64,000 nucleotides of DNA from JAFAMB01 sp963775805 (GCA_963775805.1 CAVZKG010000001.1:1922001-1986000), one strand, 5' to 3'. Shown: positions 35,853-44,985, counted from the stretch's first letter. A program made the numbers and translations. The notes: generated from the sequence alone by a model not told the origin.

Positions 35853-36476
35853 ATGCCGACGATCAACTACGGCAGCAAAGAAATTCAATTCAAGGTCGTA
35901 TACTACGGACCGGCGCTCGGTGGGAAGACCAGTAGTCTGGTGTATATCCATTCGCGGATTGGTCCGAGTTACCGCGGGGACCTTATTTCCCTGGCTACCT
36001 CGGCCGATCGCACGCTTTTTTTTGATTTCCTTCCAATCAACGCCCTGACGCTTCATGGGTTTAGAATGAAGTTTCAACTCTACACCGTTCCTGGACAGGT
36101 CATCTATAACACGACACGACAACTGGTGTTGAGGAACGTCGATGGCGTGGTTTTTGTCGCTGACTCGCAGTGGGAAAAGATGGAGGAGAACGTCGGAAGT
36201 ATTCGAAATCTGGAAGAGAATCTCCAGAAGCAGGGCCTGCTACTGGATCAGATTCCCATCGTACTGCAATTCAACAAACGCGATCTTTCGAACGTGTCGC
36301 CAGTGAATTATCTGGAGTACTTGCTCAACAACCGAAAGAAGCGGCTTCCAAGCTTTGAAAGCGTTGCGAGCACTGGAATGAACGTGTTCGCGGCACTGGA
36401 TACGGTTACTCAATCGCTTTTGCATAAGTTCAAGAAGGAGAATCCGCAGCTGACCCAGGGGAGCCAGTTAGCTTGA
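35853..36476 (+). CDS. mglA: MglA-like small GTPase
   Basis: A 207-residue Ras-superfamily GTPase of the MglA (gliding/polarity) type. The P-loop is YYGPALGGKTSS, the switch region includes ATSADRTLFFDFLP, the G3-like stretch is LYTVPGQVIYN, and NKRD is G4. As in MglA, G3 lacks the usual DxxG aspartate (TVPGQ). It follows the roadblock repeat protein and precedes ExbB/ExbD/TonB-like genes. Roles in cell polarity or envelope-complex placement are inferred. Confidence 0.88.
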   Translation: MPTINYGSKEIQFKVVYYGPALGGKTSSLVYIHSRIGPSYRGDLISLATSADRTLFFDFLPINALTLHGFRMKFQLYTVPGQVIYNTTRQLVLRNVDGVVFVADSQWEKMEENVGSIRNLEENLQKQGLLLDQIPIVLQFNKRDLSNVSPVNYLEYLLNNRKKRLPSFESVASTGMNVFAALDTVTQSLLHKFKKENPQLTQGSQLA

Positions 36477-36603
36477 AAATCTCACCAGATAAAGCGCTCG
36501 TGCGATCTTTGAGCTATCGCGATCCATACTGGGCAGAGGGGCGCTCTTTCTTGTTGGAAGCCAATTGGTTGCAGCGGGAGCTTAGCTCATCTATTAGTCT
36601 CGG

Positions 36604-37269
36604 ATGATCGACTACATGCAAAAAGGAGGGCCGCTCATGTGGCTTATCCTGCTTTGTAGCGTTGTTTCTATCGCTATTTTTGCCGAACGTGCTCTGTACT
36701 ACCATCGCGCGTCGATTAGTCTCGGGGAGTTTCTGCAGGGCCTCGCGAACTTGTTACGGAACCGAAATCTGGCCGAAGCCCGAGCCGAATGCCAGGCCAC
36801 GCTCGTCCCGGTCACAAGGGTCATCCACGCGACGCTTGTCCGGCATTATTTGCCACGGAACGAGCTTCGCGAAATCGCGCAGGAAGCGGGTCAACTGGAA
36901 GTCAGGCGCCTGGAACGAAATCTCGGGCTCCTTGTTGCGATTGCCTATATTTGCCCGCTCATAGGGCTCCTGGGCACGGTTACCGGGCTTATCCAGGCAT
37001 TCGTCCAACTCTCGGCAAACAATGGATACGCGACGCTCGCTGACGTTTCCGGAGGGATCTACGAAAGTTTACTGACCACCGCAGCAGGACTTGTCGTGAC
37101 TATTCCGACAGTACTCGGTTATTGCCATCTCTCTGCCCGCTTGAATTCGCTGATTCGCGATATGGAACGGGCTGGCATTGAGGTGATTAACCTTTTGTCC
37201 GAGACAGAACCCGACTCCTCAATCATCGCATTTTCTCCGAAATCGCAGGCTGCAAGTGAGCACCGATGA
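36604..37269 (+). CDS. MotA/TolQ/ExbB proton channel family protein
   Basis: A 221-residue inner-membrane protein with three predicted helices. The N-terminal helix is GPLMWLILLCSVVSIAIFAERAL. The TolQ/ExbB core lies at about 115-190 with YICPLIGLLGTVTGLIQAF and SLLTTAAGLVVTIPTVLGY. It forms proton-driven channels with ExbD, whose gene overlaps by 4 bp. A 127-bp gap from mglA could hold a promoter. Confidence 0.9.
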   Translation: MIDYMQKGGPLMWLILLCSVVSIAIFAERALYYHRASISLGEFLQGLANLLRNRNLAEARAECQATLVPVTRVIHATLVRHYLPRNELREIAQEAGQLEVRRLERNLGLLVAIAYICPLIGLLGTVTGLIQAFVQLSANNGYATLADVSGGIYESLLTTAAGLVVTIPTVLGYCHLSARLNSLIRDMERAGIEVINLLSETEPDSSIIAFSPKSQAASEHR

Positions 37270-37670
37270 AACTGACAAGATCAGTGCATCTGAACCCGTT
37301 TTTAATCTTCCTTATTCCGCTGGTTGATATTTGTTTCCTGCTGCTGTTGCTGTTCCTCGTCAGTTCGACGTTTTTACTTCACCCAGGTATCAGCGTAAAT
37401 CTTCCGTTCTCCCGATTTAGTCTCGGCCCGCAACGGGACCCGATCATCGTCAGTATCACGGCCGGACCCTATCCGCTGATCTACTACCGCGATCAACAGA
37501 TCGACCTGGCGGACCTGGGTCGACGCCTGAAAGAGGACCGTTCCAAAGATCGATCGATTATTATTCAGGCGGATCGGCAGACTCCTCAAGGCTCGGTTGT
37601 GGAAGTCATGAATCTTTGTCTTGAAAGCGGTTATTCCGTCGTGCTCGCGACGTCGCCGAAAGAACAATGA
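37266..37670 (+). CDS. ExbD/TolR family protein
   Basis: A 134-residue protein with one transmembrane helix. The essential aspartate is at PLVDICFLLLLLFLVSS (about residue 24). The periplasmic C-terminus has the ExbD phrases IIIQADRQTPQGSVVEVMNLC and SVVLATSP. It overlaps both the ExbB-like and TonB-like genes by 4 bp. Confidence 0.9.
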   Translation: MKLTRSVHLNPFLIFLIPLVDICFLLLLLFLVSSTFLLHPGISVNLPFSRFSLGPQRDPIIVSITAGPYPLIYYRDQQIDLADLGRRLKEDRSKDRSIIIQADRQTPQGSVVEVMNLCLESGYSVVLATSPKEQ

Positions 37671-38380
37671 GTCAGCCGAACGCGCGTTTTACATTCGATT
37701 GGCGCAAAAGCCCTTGGGATTACCGGCTGCCGGTTTTGATCGCTCTCTCCTTGATTGCGCACATTTTCTGTTTCTACCTATTCCGCGTTGTTTACCCGGC
37801 AACAACCGCACTTCTTCCTGCTTCGGCACAGGTAACCGTACTCGACTCGAACAGGGCGGAGGACAAACAAATCCTGAATTGGATCGCTACGAATGATCCG
37901 TCAAGTGTAAGTGCACCCGGTTTCGATTCCGGTGTGATCAACCGGGTCTCCCCACGTTACAAGCCGATCTATTCAACCTTGACCATCCCATTACGAAGTT
38001 CGGAAGCCGCCAAACCGAAATCGGAGGGCATTCCATCCATATTTTCCACAGAAACGCTTCTACCGATTCGCCCTCCTCTTCCAACGGGGGGCTCGCCGAA
38101 GAGTTTTCGGACGAGCATTGAATTGTCGTCGGCGCTTCAGGAAGAGGCACCCCTCGATATGCCGCAACCACCGCCGAGCGCGGTGGTTGTCGAGCCAACG
38201 GCGCTATTTGTCGGTGTTAACCCCGAAGGCAAGGTCGATTACCTATTTTTGATGCGCTCGAGCGGGAACGCGGTGATCGACGAAAAAGCGAACGATTTTA
38301 TCCGTAAGGTCAAATTCAAAACGGCGCCTAACCGTACTTGGGGCGTCGTTACGTTTCGCTGGGGAGGAACGGAGTCGTGA
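37667..38380 (+). CDS. TonB-like energy transducer
   Basis: A 237-residue protein with an N-terminal anchor (LIALSLIAHIFCFYLF), a Pro/Ser-rich middle and a TonB-C-like end (about 175-235, including VNPEGKVDYLFLMRSSGN and FIRKVKFKTAP). The middle is short and only mildly proline-rich. It is placed last in the ExbB-ExbD order, which supports a TonB/TolA-type role linking proton motive force to the outer membrane. Overlaps the next gene by 4 bp (GTGA). Confidence 0.7.
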   Translation: MSQPNARFTFDWRKSPWDYRLPVLIALSLIAHIFCFYLFRVVYPATTALLPASAQVTVLDSNRAEDKQILNWIATNDPSSVSAPGFDSGVINRVSPRYKPIYSTLTIPLRSSEAAKPKSEGIPSIFSTETLLPIRPPLPTGGSPKSFRTSIELSSALQEEAPLDMPQPPPSAVVVEPTALFVGVNPEGKVDYLFLMRSSGNAVIDEKANDFIRKVKFKTAPNRTWGVVTFRWGGTES

Positions 38381-38616
38381 TCCGCGTTGAGCTGCCCGTG
38401 CTGGTATTTATCTACCTATTCGTTTTCCTTGCAGCGATTTTTTCGCTTTGGATAGTTTATGAATGGTTTCGTCAACGTCGCGAGAAAGAGGCCTTGCGTT
38501 ACCGCGTCCGATGCACCATTTGTGCCTCTATTTTCGAAGATAAAACCAACAACCTGCTTCCACGATGCCCTCGCTGCGGCAGTTTGAATGAGAGATACAA
38601 GATGGGAGGATTTTAG
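38377..38616 (+). CDS. Small membrane protein with zinc ribbon
   Basis: A 79-residue protein starting with GTG overlapping the TonB-like stop. One transmembrane helix (LVFIYLFVFLAAIFSLWIVY) is followed by a cytoplasmic zinc ribbon with CxxC in RCTICASIF and CxxC in PRCPRCGSL. No function known. GuaB3 follows after 4 bp, so it is probably co-transcribed with both sides. Confidence 0.7.
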   Translation: MIRVELPVLVFIYLFVFLAAIFSLWIVYEWFRQRREKEALRYRVRCTICASIFEDKTNNLLPRCPRCGSLNERYKMGGF

Positions 38617-38620
38617 CAGT

Positions 38621-39805
38621 ATGGCAATGTTCATCGGGCGAAATCGAAAAGCCCGCACGACCTACGGTTTTGATGAGATTGCGCTTGTCCCCGGTAGCGT
38701 AACCATCAACCCAAACGAAGTTGATATCGCTTTCAGCGTGCCTCGAAAAGACAAGGAATCGCTGAAATTGGCGATCCCGATTATTGCGAGCGCAATGGAC
38801 GGCGTCGTCGATGTCAATTTCGCGATTGAGATGGGGAAATTAGGGGGCCTCGCAGTGCTCAACCTCGAGGGGGTTCAAACCCGGTATAAGAATCCGGAAG
38901 AGGTTCTCTTGAAGGTTCTCGAGGCAGACAAAGAGCAGGTGACCGGCCTTCTTCAGAAGATCTATCAGGAACCGGTTCAGGAAGATCTGATTGCCGCGCG
39001 CATCAAGGAGATCAAAGACGCGGGAGTGATCGCAGCCGTTAGTTCGATCCCGCAAAAGGCGGATCGCTACGGCCGAATTGCCCAGGAAGCTGGGGTCGAT
39101 CTTTTCGTTGTGCAGAGCACGGTTTCCACAGTCCGGCACATTTCGACGGAGTACACTTCGCTCGATCTGGCGAAATTTTGCCGTGAAATGAGTTGCCCGG
39201 TCGTGGTCGGCAATACAGTCGGATACGATGTAACCCTAGAGATCATTAAGTGTGGAGTAGCCGGGGTGCTCGTCGGCGTCGGACCTGGTGCCGCATGCAC
39301 CTCGAGAGGGGTTCTGGGACTCGGAGTTCCACAGGTGACAGCCACAGTCGATTGTGCGGCAGCGCGCGATTATCACTACAAGAAAACCGGGCAATACGTC
39401 CCCATTATAACGGATGGCGGAATGAGCAAAGGAGGCGATGTCTGCAAAGCACTGGCGTGCGGCGCCGATGGCGTCATGATCGGCAGCGCGTTCGCGAAGG
39501 CGATCGAAGCGCCGGGCAAAGGCTATCACTGGGGTATGGCAACTCCTCATGCGAACCTCCCACGAGGGACACGGATCCGCGTGGGAACCACCGGTCCATT
39601 GCGCCAAATATTGTTCGGCCCTGCCGATGTGGATGACGGCAGCCAGAACCTCGTTGGGGCAATCACCACCTGCATGGGAAACGTCGGCGCTGCAACTCTG
39701 CGCGAGTTTCAAGAAACAGAAATCATCATCGCTCCATCCATCCGGACCGAAGGCAAGCTTTTCCAGCAGGTTCAGATGGTTGGCATGGGGTCCAGGAACT
39801 CCTGA
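38621..39805 (+). CDS. guaB3: GuaB3 family IMP dehydrogenase-related protein
   Basis: A 394-residue (beta/alpha)8 protein of the GuaB3 subfamily, which lacks the CBS domains of IMPDH. The active-site loop is GPGAACTSRGVLGLGVPQ, where IMPDH has GSICTT; the Cys is retained. PIIASAMDGVVD and ITDGGMSKGGDV are further family phrases. GGGAGG-type ribosome binding (GGGAGG) lies upstream of ATG 38621. It may act as an IMP/GMP-related enzyme; GMP reductase-like function has been described for some members. Confidence 0.88.
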   Translation: MAMFIGRNRKARTTYGFDEIALVPGSVTINPNEVDIAFSVPRKDKESLKLAIPIIASAMDGVVDVNFAIEMGKLGGLAVLNLEGVQTRYKNPEEVLLKVLEADKEQVTGLLQKIYQEPVQEDLIAARIKEIKDAGVIAAVSSIPQKADRYGRIAQEAGVDLFVVQSTVSTVRHISTEYTSLDLAKFCREMSCPVVVGNTVGYDVTLEIIKCGVAGVLVGVGPGAACTSRGVLGLGVPQVTATVDCAAARDYHYKKTGQYVPIITDGGMSKGGDVCKALACGADGVMIGSAFAKAIEAPGKGYHWGMATPHANLPRGTRIRVGTTGPLRQILFGPADVDDGSQNLVGAITTCMGNVGAATLREFQETEIIIAPSIRTEGKLFQQVQMVGMGSRNS

Positions 39806-39967
39806 GCATCGACCCACAGAAATTTGCTGAACAAGCCCGTCGAGGGATTGTTGACGGGCAAAAAAACAGGGAAACTTTCCCCTGCTCCGGGAGAATATCG
39901 CTGTCAAAGCCAAGCAAATTTCTGTTGCTTAACCTCGTATTGCAGACTAACGCCCTATCCGAGTCTA

Positions 39968-41215
39968 ATGAGTAATCGACGAGTGGTTGTCACCGGCGTA
40001 GGCGTTGTTTCCCCGATTGGAAACGACTTGAAAACGTTCTGGGAGAATTTGGTGAATGGAAAATCCGGTATTCGTCCAATCACCCAATTCGATTCGTCAA
40101 CGTTCGACTGCCACATCGCCGGTGAAGTGCCTGATTTCAAACCGTCGCTCTATTTCCGGAACCCAAAAGATGTTCGGCGCGCAGACCGGTTTGCTCAATT
40201 CGCGATGGCTTCCGCGAAATTGGCGCTGGAGGATAGCGGGCTCGATCTGGATAAAATCGACCGGACTCGATTTGGTGTTCTGCTAGGCAGCGGAATCGGG
40301 GGCCTCAAAAGCCTCGAAGACCAGCATACCGTTCTCATGAATAAAGGGGCCTCTCGGGTTTCGCCCTTCATGGTGCCGATGATGATCGTGAACATGGGCA
40401 GCGGATTGATCTCGATGGAATACGACCTTCAGGGTCCCAACTTCTCGATTGTCACTGCGTGCGCAACCGGTGCGAACTCGATCGGTGAGGCTTGGCGGAT
40501 GATTCGGTATGGAGATGCAGATGGATTTTTGGCCGGTGGTTCCGAGGCCGTCATATGCCAGCTTGGGATCGCAGGGTTCTGTTCGATGCGTGCGATGAGC
40601 ACCCGGAACGACGAACCGGAAAAGGCTTCTCGACCGTTCGATCGGGATCGCGACGGATTCGTGATGGGAGAAGGTGCCGGAATTCTTGTGCTTGAAGAAT
40701 ACGAAAAGGCCAAAGCCCGAGGTGCACGGATTTATTGCGAACTCGCCGGCTACGGCTTGACTTCGGATGCCTATCACATGACGTCACCACGTCCAGACGG
40801 AGCACCAGTCGCTCGGGCAATGCAATTGTCTCTGGATTATGCAGGCAGGAACGTGACGGAAGTCGACTACATCAATGCGCATGCAACGTCGACACCCGTT
40901 GGAGATGTCTGCGAGACTAACGCAATCAAACTCCTTGCGGGCGACTACGCGCGCAACGGGCTCCTGGTAAGTTCGACAAAGTCGATGACCGGGCATTTGC
41001 TCGGAGGTGCCGGCGGGGTTGAAAGTGCCGTATGCGTTCTCGCGATTAAGAACGGAGTTGTTCCACCGACGATCAATCTGGACAACCCGGATCCGGAATG
41101 TGACCTCGATTACGTTCCACATACAGCGCGTGAAAAGAAGGTTCGACTGGCGCTGAACAATTCGTTCGGTTTCGGAGGACACAACGCAACACTGGCGTTT
41201 AGCGCGATCGATTAG
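39968..41215 (+). CDS. fabF: 3-oxoacyl-ACP synthase II
   Basis: A 415-residue KAS II condensing enzyme for fatty-acid elongation. The nucleophile Cys is in SIVTACATGANSIGEA, and the catalytic histidines are in NAHATSTPVGD and KSMTGHLLGGAG. It ends NNSFGFGGHNATL. ATG 39968 is chosen because MSNRRVVVTGVGVVSPIG is the family start; an upstream frame adds 48 unrelated residues. It lies 162 bp after guaB3, and a terminator-like hairpin follows. Confidence 0.95.
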   Translation: MSNRRVVVTGVGVVSPIGNDLKTFWENLVNGKSGIRPITQFDSSTFDCHIAGEVPDFKPSLYFRNPKDVRRADRFAQFAMASAKLALEDSGLDLDKIDRTRFGVLLGSGIGGLKSLEDQHTVLMNKGASRVSPFMVPMMIVNMGSGLISMEYDLQGPNFSIVTACATGANSIGEAWRMIRYGDADGFLAGGSEAVICQLGIAGFCSMRAMSTRNDEPEKASRPFDRDRDGFVMGEGAGILVLEEYEKAKARGARIYCELAGYGLTSDAYHMTSPRPDGAPVARAMQLSLDYAGRNVTEVDYINAHATSTPVGDVCETNAIKLLAGDYARNGLLVSSTKSMTGHLLGGAGGVESAVCVLAIKNGVVPPTINLDNPDPECDLDYVPHTAREKKVRLALNNSFGFGGHNATLAFSAID

Positions 41216-41271
41216 CGCTCCTAATCAGAAAATCTCTCGGCCCTAAGCGCTTGAGAGTTTCTCTGGCTAAA

Positions 41272-41292
41272 GAGCCGCTCGGAAACCGGCTC
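41272..41292 (+). terminator. Hairpin GAGCCG-N9-CGGCTC downstream of fabF
   Basis: A perfect 6-bp stem with a 9-base loop containing GGAAA. It repeats the stem and loop layout seen at 14998-15018 after the PII gene, including the AAA lead-in. Likely a fabF terminator. Confidence 0.5.
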
Positions 41293-41353
41293 TGGCGAAT
41301 GACTGGACCTATAAAGGACGGAAACACCCTGTACACAATTCTTTGGTTCGACT

Positions 41354-42202
41354 TTGAACAGGTACGTTCTTCTTCTCCTTCTCACTGCAGTCCTCTGGTC
41401 CCTCGGCGGCGTACTGGTCAAATCAATTGATCTGACGCCCTACGCCATTGCGGGCTCACGCAGCTTTATTGCCACCTTGATCATGGTGGTTCTCACGCGC
41501 GGGACGATTCGCAAAATCTCCTGGCAGACCGTCCCGGGAGCAATCGCCTACGCCGCTACTGTCTTTCTTTTTGTTGTTGCCACCAAACTAACGACTGCCG
41601 CGAACGCTATTTTTCTTCAATACACGGCACCCGTCTACATCGCATTGATCAGCCCCTGGTACCTGCGAGAACGGACAGAGTTGCGCGACTGGCTTCTCGT
41701 CATGATCGCGCTTTTTGGGATCGGACTTTTCTTTCTCGATCGCCTGAGCGTGCAAGGGCTCACCGGGGTAATTGCCGCCCTCGCAAGCGGATTTTCTTTT
41801 GCATGGTTAACCGTCTTGATGCGCAGACAAAAGGATGGTTCGCCCGAGGCTGTGATTCTGCTCGGAAACGCGCTGACATTTCTCGTTGCACTTCCCTGGA
41901 TGTTCCCGATTCCGGAGCTCTCTCAAAATGGTCCACGGCTTCTTTTGCTGGGCTGCGTCCAACTGACGATCCCCTATCTTCTCTACTCAGTCGCGATCCG
42001 CCATGTCCGGGCGCTGGATGCGGCAATCATCAGCATCATTGAGCCGATTTTGAATCCGATCTGGGTCATGCTCGCAACGAGTGAACGACCTTCGCTCTGG
42101 GCGATCATCGGCGGAGGAATCGTGTTGGGCACGTCGCTCGCCAGAAGCATCTTTGCTTCACGAACAGGAAACGCGCTTGAAACGTTCCCGCCTGAATCAT
42201 GA
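41354..42202 (+). CDS. EamA/DMT family transporter
   Basis: A 282-residue inner-membrane protein with about ten predicted helices and two EamA halves (residues 5-135 and 148-275). Phrases typical of the family are VLWSLGGVLVKSI, AIFLQYTAPVYIALISPWYLRE and AAIISIIEPILNPIWVM. The start is TTG 41354 directly before a hydrophobic helix. Substrate unknown (metabolite or amino-acid export is common). Confidence 0.85.
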   Translation: MNRYVLLLLLTAVLWSLGGVLVKSIDLTPYAIAGSRSFIATLIMVVLTRGTIRKISWQTVPGAIAYAATVFLFVVATKLTTAANAIFLQYTAPVYIALISPWYLRERTELRDWLLVMIALFGIGLFFLDRLSVQGLTGVIAALASGFSFAWLTVLMRRQKDGSPEAVILLGNALTFLVALPWMFPIPELSQNGPRLLLLGCVQLTIPYLLYSVAIRHVRALDAAIISIIEPILNPIWVMLATSERPSLWAIIGGGIVLGTSLARSIFASRTGNALETFPPES

Positions 42203-42268
42203 AGCGGCTTCACAATAGAGCGTGGTTTTGATAACGCTCATTGGTCATTTCATCGAAAGGATAATCAC

Positions 42269-43228
42269 ATGAAGGCGGCGATCGTTGAAAGCTATCAACG
42301 CGGTCCGGAATATGGCGATTTTGAAGAACCTGTTGCGAAGGGTGGCGAAGTGTTAATGAACGTAAAGGCAGCCGGGCTTAGCCGTCTGGTGCAAGCGCAG
42401 GCTTCCGGGAAGCACTACAGTTCGGAAGCACGTTTCCCCTTTGTCCCCGGCGTGGATGGGGTAGGAGTTTTGCCGGATGGACAAAGGGTCTACTTCGCTT
42501 TTCCTTCTGCGCCGTTTGGATCGATGGCGGAACGTACCGCCGTCCTCCAATCTTTGTGTGTGCCTTTGCCGAACGATCTTGATGATGCCACCGCGGCGGC
42601 AGCGGCAAATCCGGGAATGTCTTCGTGGGCCGCTCTGACGGAACGGGCGAAGTTTGTGAAAGGTGAGAGTGTGCTGGTCAACGGTGCGACGGGTGTATCC
42701 GGTCGACTGGCGATACAAATCGCGAAGCACCTTGGAGCTCGACGGGTGATAGCAACGGGAAGGAATGAAGCGAGCGTGGCTGGACTCGGCGTGCTGGGTG
42801 CAGATACGGTGATTCCCCTCGACCAGCCGGCGGAGTCGCTGACAAAGGTTTTTCGGAGAGAGATCAAAGAGGGTGGAATCGATGTAATCCTTGACTACTT
42901 GTGGGGACCTTCTGCGGAGAGTCTGATTGCCTCGGCGGCAGGTCATGGATCGGCAGATGCGGAGCCGCGGATCCGATTTGTGCAGATCGGGTCGTTAACG
43001 GGAGGGACGATTACACTACCAGGGGGGTCCCTGCGCAGTTCGGGATTGGAACTAATGGGAAGCGGGCTAGGCAGCGTCTCGAACGAGCGACTGGTGAAGT
43101 CTATCGGAGGGTTCTTGCGCGCGATCGTCCCGGGAAGATTCGAGATCAGCGTTGAACCGGTTCCGTTATCGCAGGTCGGCGCGGCCTGGGGAAGTACGAC
43201 CGCGAAACGGATCGTGTTTACACTATGA
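42269..43228 (+). CDS. Zinc-independent quinone oxidoreductase-like MDR dehydrogenase
   Basis: A 319-residue medium-chain reductase. It has a GroES-like N-terminus (FVPGVDGVGVLPDGQRVYF) and a Rossmann domain with the dinucleotide motif VNGATGVSGRLAIQIAKHLGA near residue 138. Structural zinc cysteines are absent, which fits the quinone oxidoreductase branch. Stand-alone gene with an AAAGGA upstream of ATG 42269. Confidence 0.85.
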   Translation: MKAAIVESYQRGPEYGDFEEPVAKGGEVLMNVKAAGLSRLVQAQASGKHYSSEARFPFVPGVDGVGVLPDGQRVYFAFPSAPFGSMAERTAVLQSLCVPLPNDLDDATAAAAANPGMSSWAALTERAKFVKGESVLVNGATGVSGRLAIQIAKHLGARRVIATGRNEASVAGLGVLGADTVIPLDQPAESLTKVFRREIKEGGIDVILDYLWGPSAESLIASAAGHGSADAEPRIRFVQIGSLTGGTITLPGGSLRSSGLELMGSGLGSVSNERLVKSIGGFLRAIVPGRFEISVEPVPLSQVGAAWGSTTAKRIVFTL

Positions 43229-43288
43229 AAGTTTTACCCGCCTCACCAGCTTCTATCATGAAAATGCTCACCTGATACTCCTCCGACT

Positions 43289-43849
43289 TTAGAGCCAGGC
43301 GAATAGCAATGCTATGTAGGCAGCGATGAGTAGACCAATTGCGGGGGCCAACAGCTTGTGGAACCACTCACTCCGGGTCACGATGGCAGCTATCGCAGCC
43401 GCGCAAAACGTGAATTCGAACGCTGTGTCAATACGACTCGGCAGATGTCCATAAAGGGTCAGAGTCTTTAACAGGCTGAATGCCACACTGCCAAACTGAG
43501 CACCGAAGAACCAGCTTCGGTGTGCGAAAAAGTGTTTCCGAAGATCGACGAAGTCCTCGCCAATGATGTCTGGCAATACGAGCGCCGCGGTCATGTAGAT
43601 ACTGATCGCTTGCAGCAGGATCACAAGCAGAGCGAAAAATGTCCAATTGGGTTGCTCGCGCAACTTGAAGTCTGCCCACCACGCTTGAATCGGAACTAAG
43701 AGCGCAATTACTGCCCATATCAGCGTCGGAGTATACAACTTCACTTTTGCCCTGGTTAGTATGAGCCCGCGAAACCCGAGCAGGACTTGTGTGATTGCCA
43801 GGCCTATAATGATAGAGAGCAGAACCGTGATGTACGTAAACGCGTCCAT
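43289..43849 (-). CDS. Hypothetical integral membrane protein, 186 residues
   Basis: Five or so predicted helices, beginning MDAFTYITVLLSIIIGLAIT, an arrangement common in small conserved membrane proteins of unknown function. ATG 43849 is chosen because the upstream frame adds a basic, non-hydrophobic stretch. No motif gives a function. Confidence 0.6.
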   Translation of the reverse strand: MDAFTYITVLLSIIIGLAITQVLLGFRGLILTRAKVKLYTPTLIWAVIALLVPIQAWWADFKLREQPNWTFFALLVILLQAISIYMTAALVLPDIIGEDFVDLRKHFFAHRSWFFGAQFGSVAFSLLKTLTLYGHLPSRIDTAFEFTFCAAAIAAIVTRSEWFHKLLAPAIGLLIAAYIALLFAWL

Positions 43850-44109
43850 AGGTCGATATTCGCAAAACAGTCGGGTCTGCCGCGAGAAATTAATGAGCGG
43901 AGTTTTGGGTCGGTTTCTTTTCAGGTGACGCGAAGATAGTAGGGAGATTTTGTAACTTTTGCCACGGTTGGTGTTGTCCAATTGGATGACGCCGTTCTCA
44001 GTGCCGAAGGCGCGACTGGGATGACGGGCAGCGGAGCCCCAGGTACTGTTTTTAGAATAGACTAGGCGCTAAAAGTGCGGTCAGAAGAAAGCGCTGGCTT
44101 TGAGTTTGC

Positions 44110-44147
44110 GAGAGCGCACCCGAGAGGAAGATTGCGACGCGCCTACA
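44110..44147 (+). repeat. Dispersed repeat, copy 1 of 38-bp module
   Basis: Matches 47638-47675 at 33 of 38 positions in the same orientation. The shared core is AGGAAGATT, one variable base, then CGACGCGCCTACA. Near it lies an inverted version of a second module also found beside copy 2. Such modules look like remains of a mobile or interspersed element; its identity is not known. Confidence 0.6.
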
Positions 44148-44306
44148 CCAGGCGTGTCTCGGTATTACTTCACTGGGAAGCATAAGATTGATCAAGATAT
44201 TTATATGGCGGCATTTGCAGATGGTTCAAATTCAGCAAGACAAGTGAGCTTTTCTTGATTCTTTAGATTCGACCCTATGTAAGCTAATTCGAAGATTTGC
44301 ACCCGC

Positions 44307-44367
44307 AATTCTGATTGCAAGCTCGTCTTCCTTGGCCTACCTAGCTAATCTGGCATGTTCCTCTTTT
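44307..44367 (+). repeat. REP-like flank, left copy
   Basis: This segment resembles 46271-46327 over about 57 bp: GCAAGCTCGT, then CTAGCTAATCTGGCATGT here against CTAGCCAATCTGACCTGT there. The copies lie on opposite sides of the Y1 transposase gene in the same orientation. They are probably diverged REP/BIME-type ends used by the transposase. Confidence 0.5.
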
Positions 44368-44512
44368 TCCCTTTTTCATAGCGTAACCGCAAACGCCGGA
44401 GACGAGACTGGACCAAAGCCGGGAGCTTGTGATCCCTCGTTTACACGTGTATTATTCCCCGTAGGTGTACAGTAGACATGCTTTGTGCGGGCACATTGAG
44501 AGAGAAGCGTTT

Positions 44513-44765
44513 ATGAGTGACCCAAAAAAGTTTTGGTTTCCAGCAAAGCGCTATGGTTGGGGCTGGGGTCCACCTAAGACATGGCAAGGCTGGGTCGTCC
44601 TGGGGGGCATTCGTGATTCTCTCAGTCTTCGGCAGTGTCCTATTCCCTCCGGCGCAAGAGGGGTGGTGGTTCGCCGCCTATACGGCAGTTCTCTGCCTCG
44701 TCCTGTTAGCCATCTGCTATGCAAAGGGTGAGCCACCGACTTGGCGACAGGGTGGGAAGAAGTAG
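44513..44765 (+). pseudogene. Small membrane protein gene with frameshift in a G6 run
   Basis: The N-terminal frame reads MSDPKKFWFPAKRYGWGWG and continues to a G6 run at 44602-44607. After it the coherent reading moves to the next frame with VILSVFGSVLFPPAQEGWWF and LCLVLLAICYAKGEPP, stopping at 44765. Together they would give an about 83-residue protein with a Trp-rich start and two helices, a form common in conserved small membrane proteins. A one-base indel, either real or a sequencing error, or programmed slippage at the G run, would explain it. Confidence 0.6.
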
Positions 44766-44891
44766 GCCGTACGAAATCGACGATAGAATACGCTAGCGAT
44801 TAGCCGGTGTCTGCCCAACGATAATTGAATTCGTTATTCGTACTCATGTGGCACAAAGCGGCTTGATTCGTTTAAAACCATCTAGCTTATC

Positions 44892-44931
44892 TGACTTGTT
44901 TCTCTTTTTCCTTTCAAGGAGGGACAGGTCA
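44892..44931 (+). repeat. REP-like imperfect hairpin upstream of transposase
   Basis: TGACTTGTTTCTC (44892-44904) and GAGGGACAGGTCA (44919-44931) pair at 10 of 13 positions around a 14-base loop. The right arm with its flank is nearly repeated at 47499-47520, and the TGACCTGTCCC core recurs at 46316 and twice at 46349-46384. Typical layout of REP elements next to a REP-associated transposase. Confidence 0.55.
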
Positions 44932-44985
44932 AATATATCAGGAATTTGGCATTTTCAGCTACACAGTTATAAAATGTTGTGTATT

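Larger units (their letters stand above)
43850..44512. other. Repeat-bearing intergenic region
   Basis: About 660 bp without a gene. It contains part of a dispersed repeat: the module GCCGAAGGCGCGAC at 44003-44016 with CGGAGCCCC at 44032-44040, and a 38-bp module at 44110-44147 that recurs at 47638-47675. A REP-like segment follows at 44307-44367. Nothing else was seen. Confidence 0.5.

Noticed and set aside
44847..44862. Sigma-54-like TGGCACAAAGCGGC before the transposase
   Set aside because: Spacing between GG and GC is one base short.
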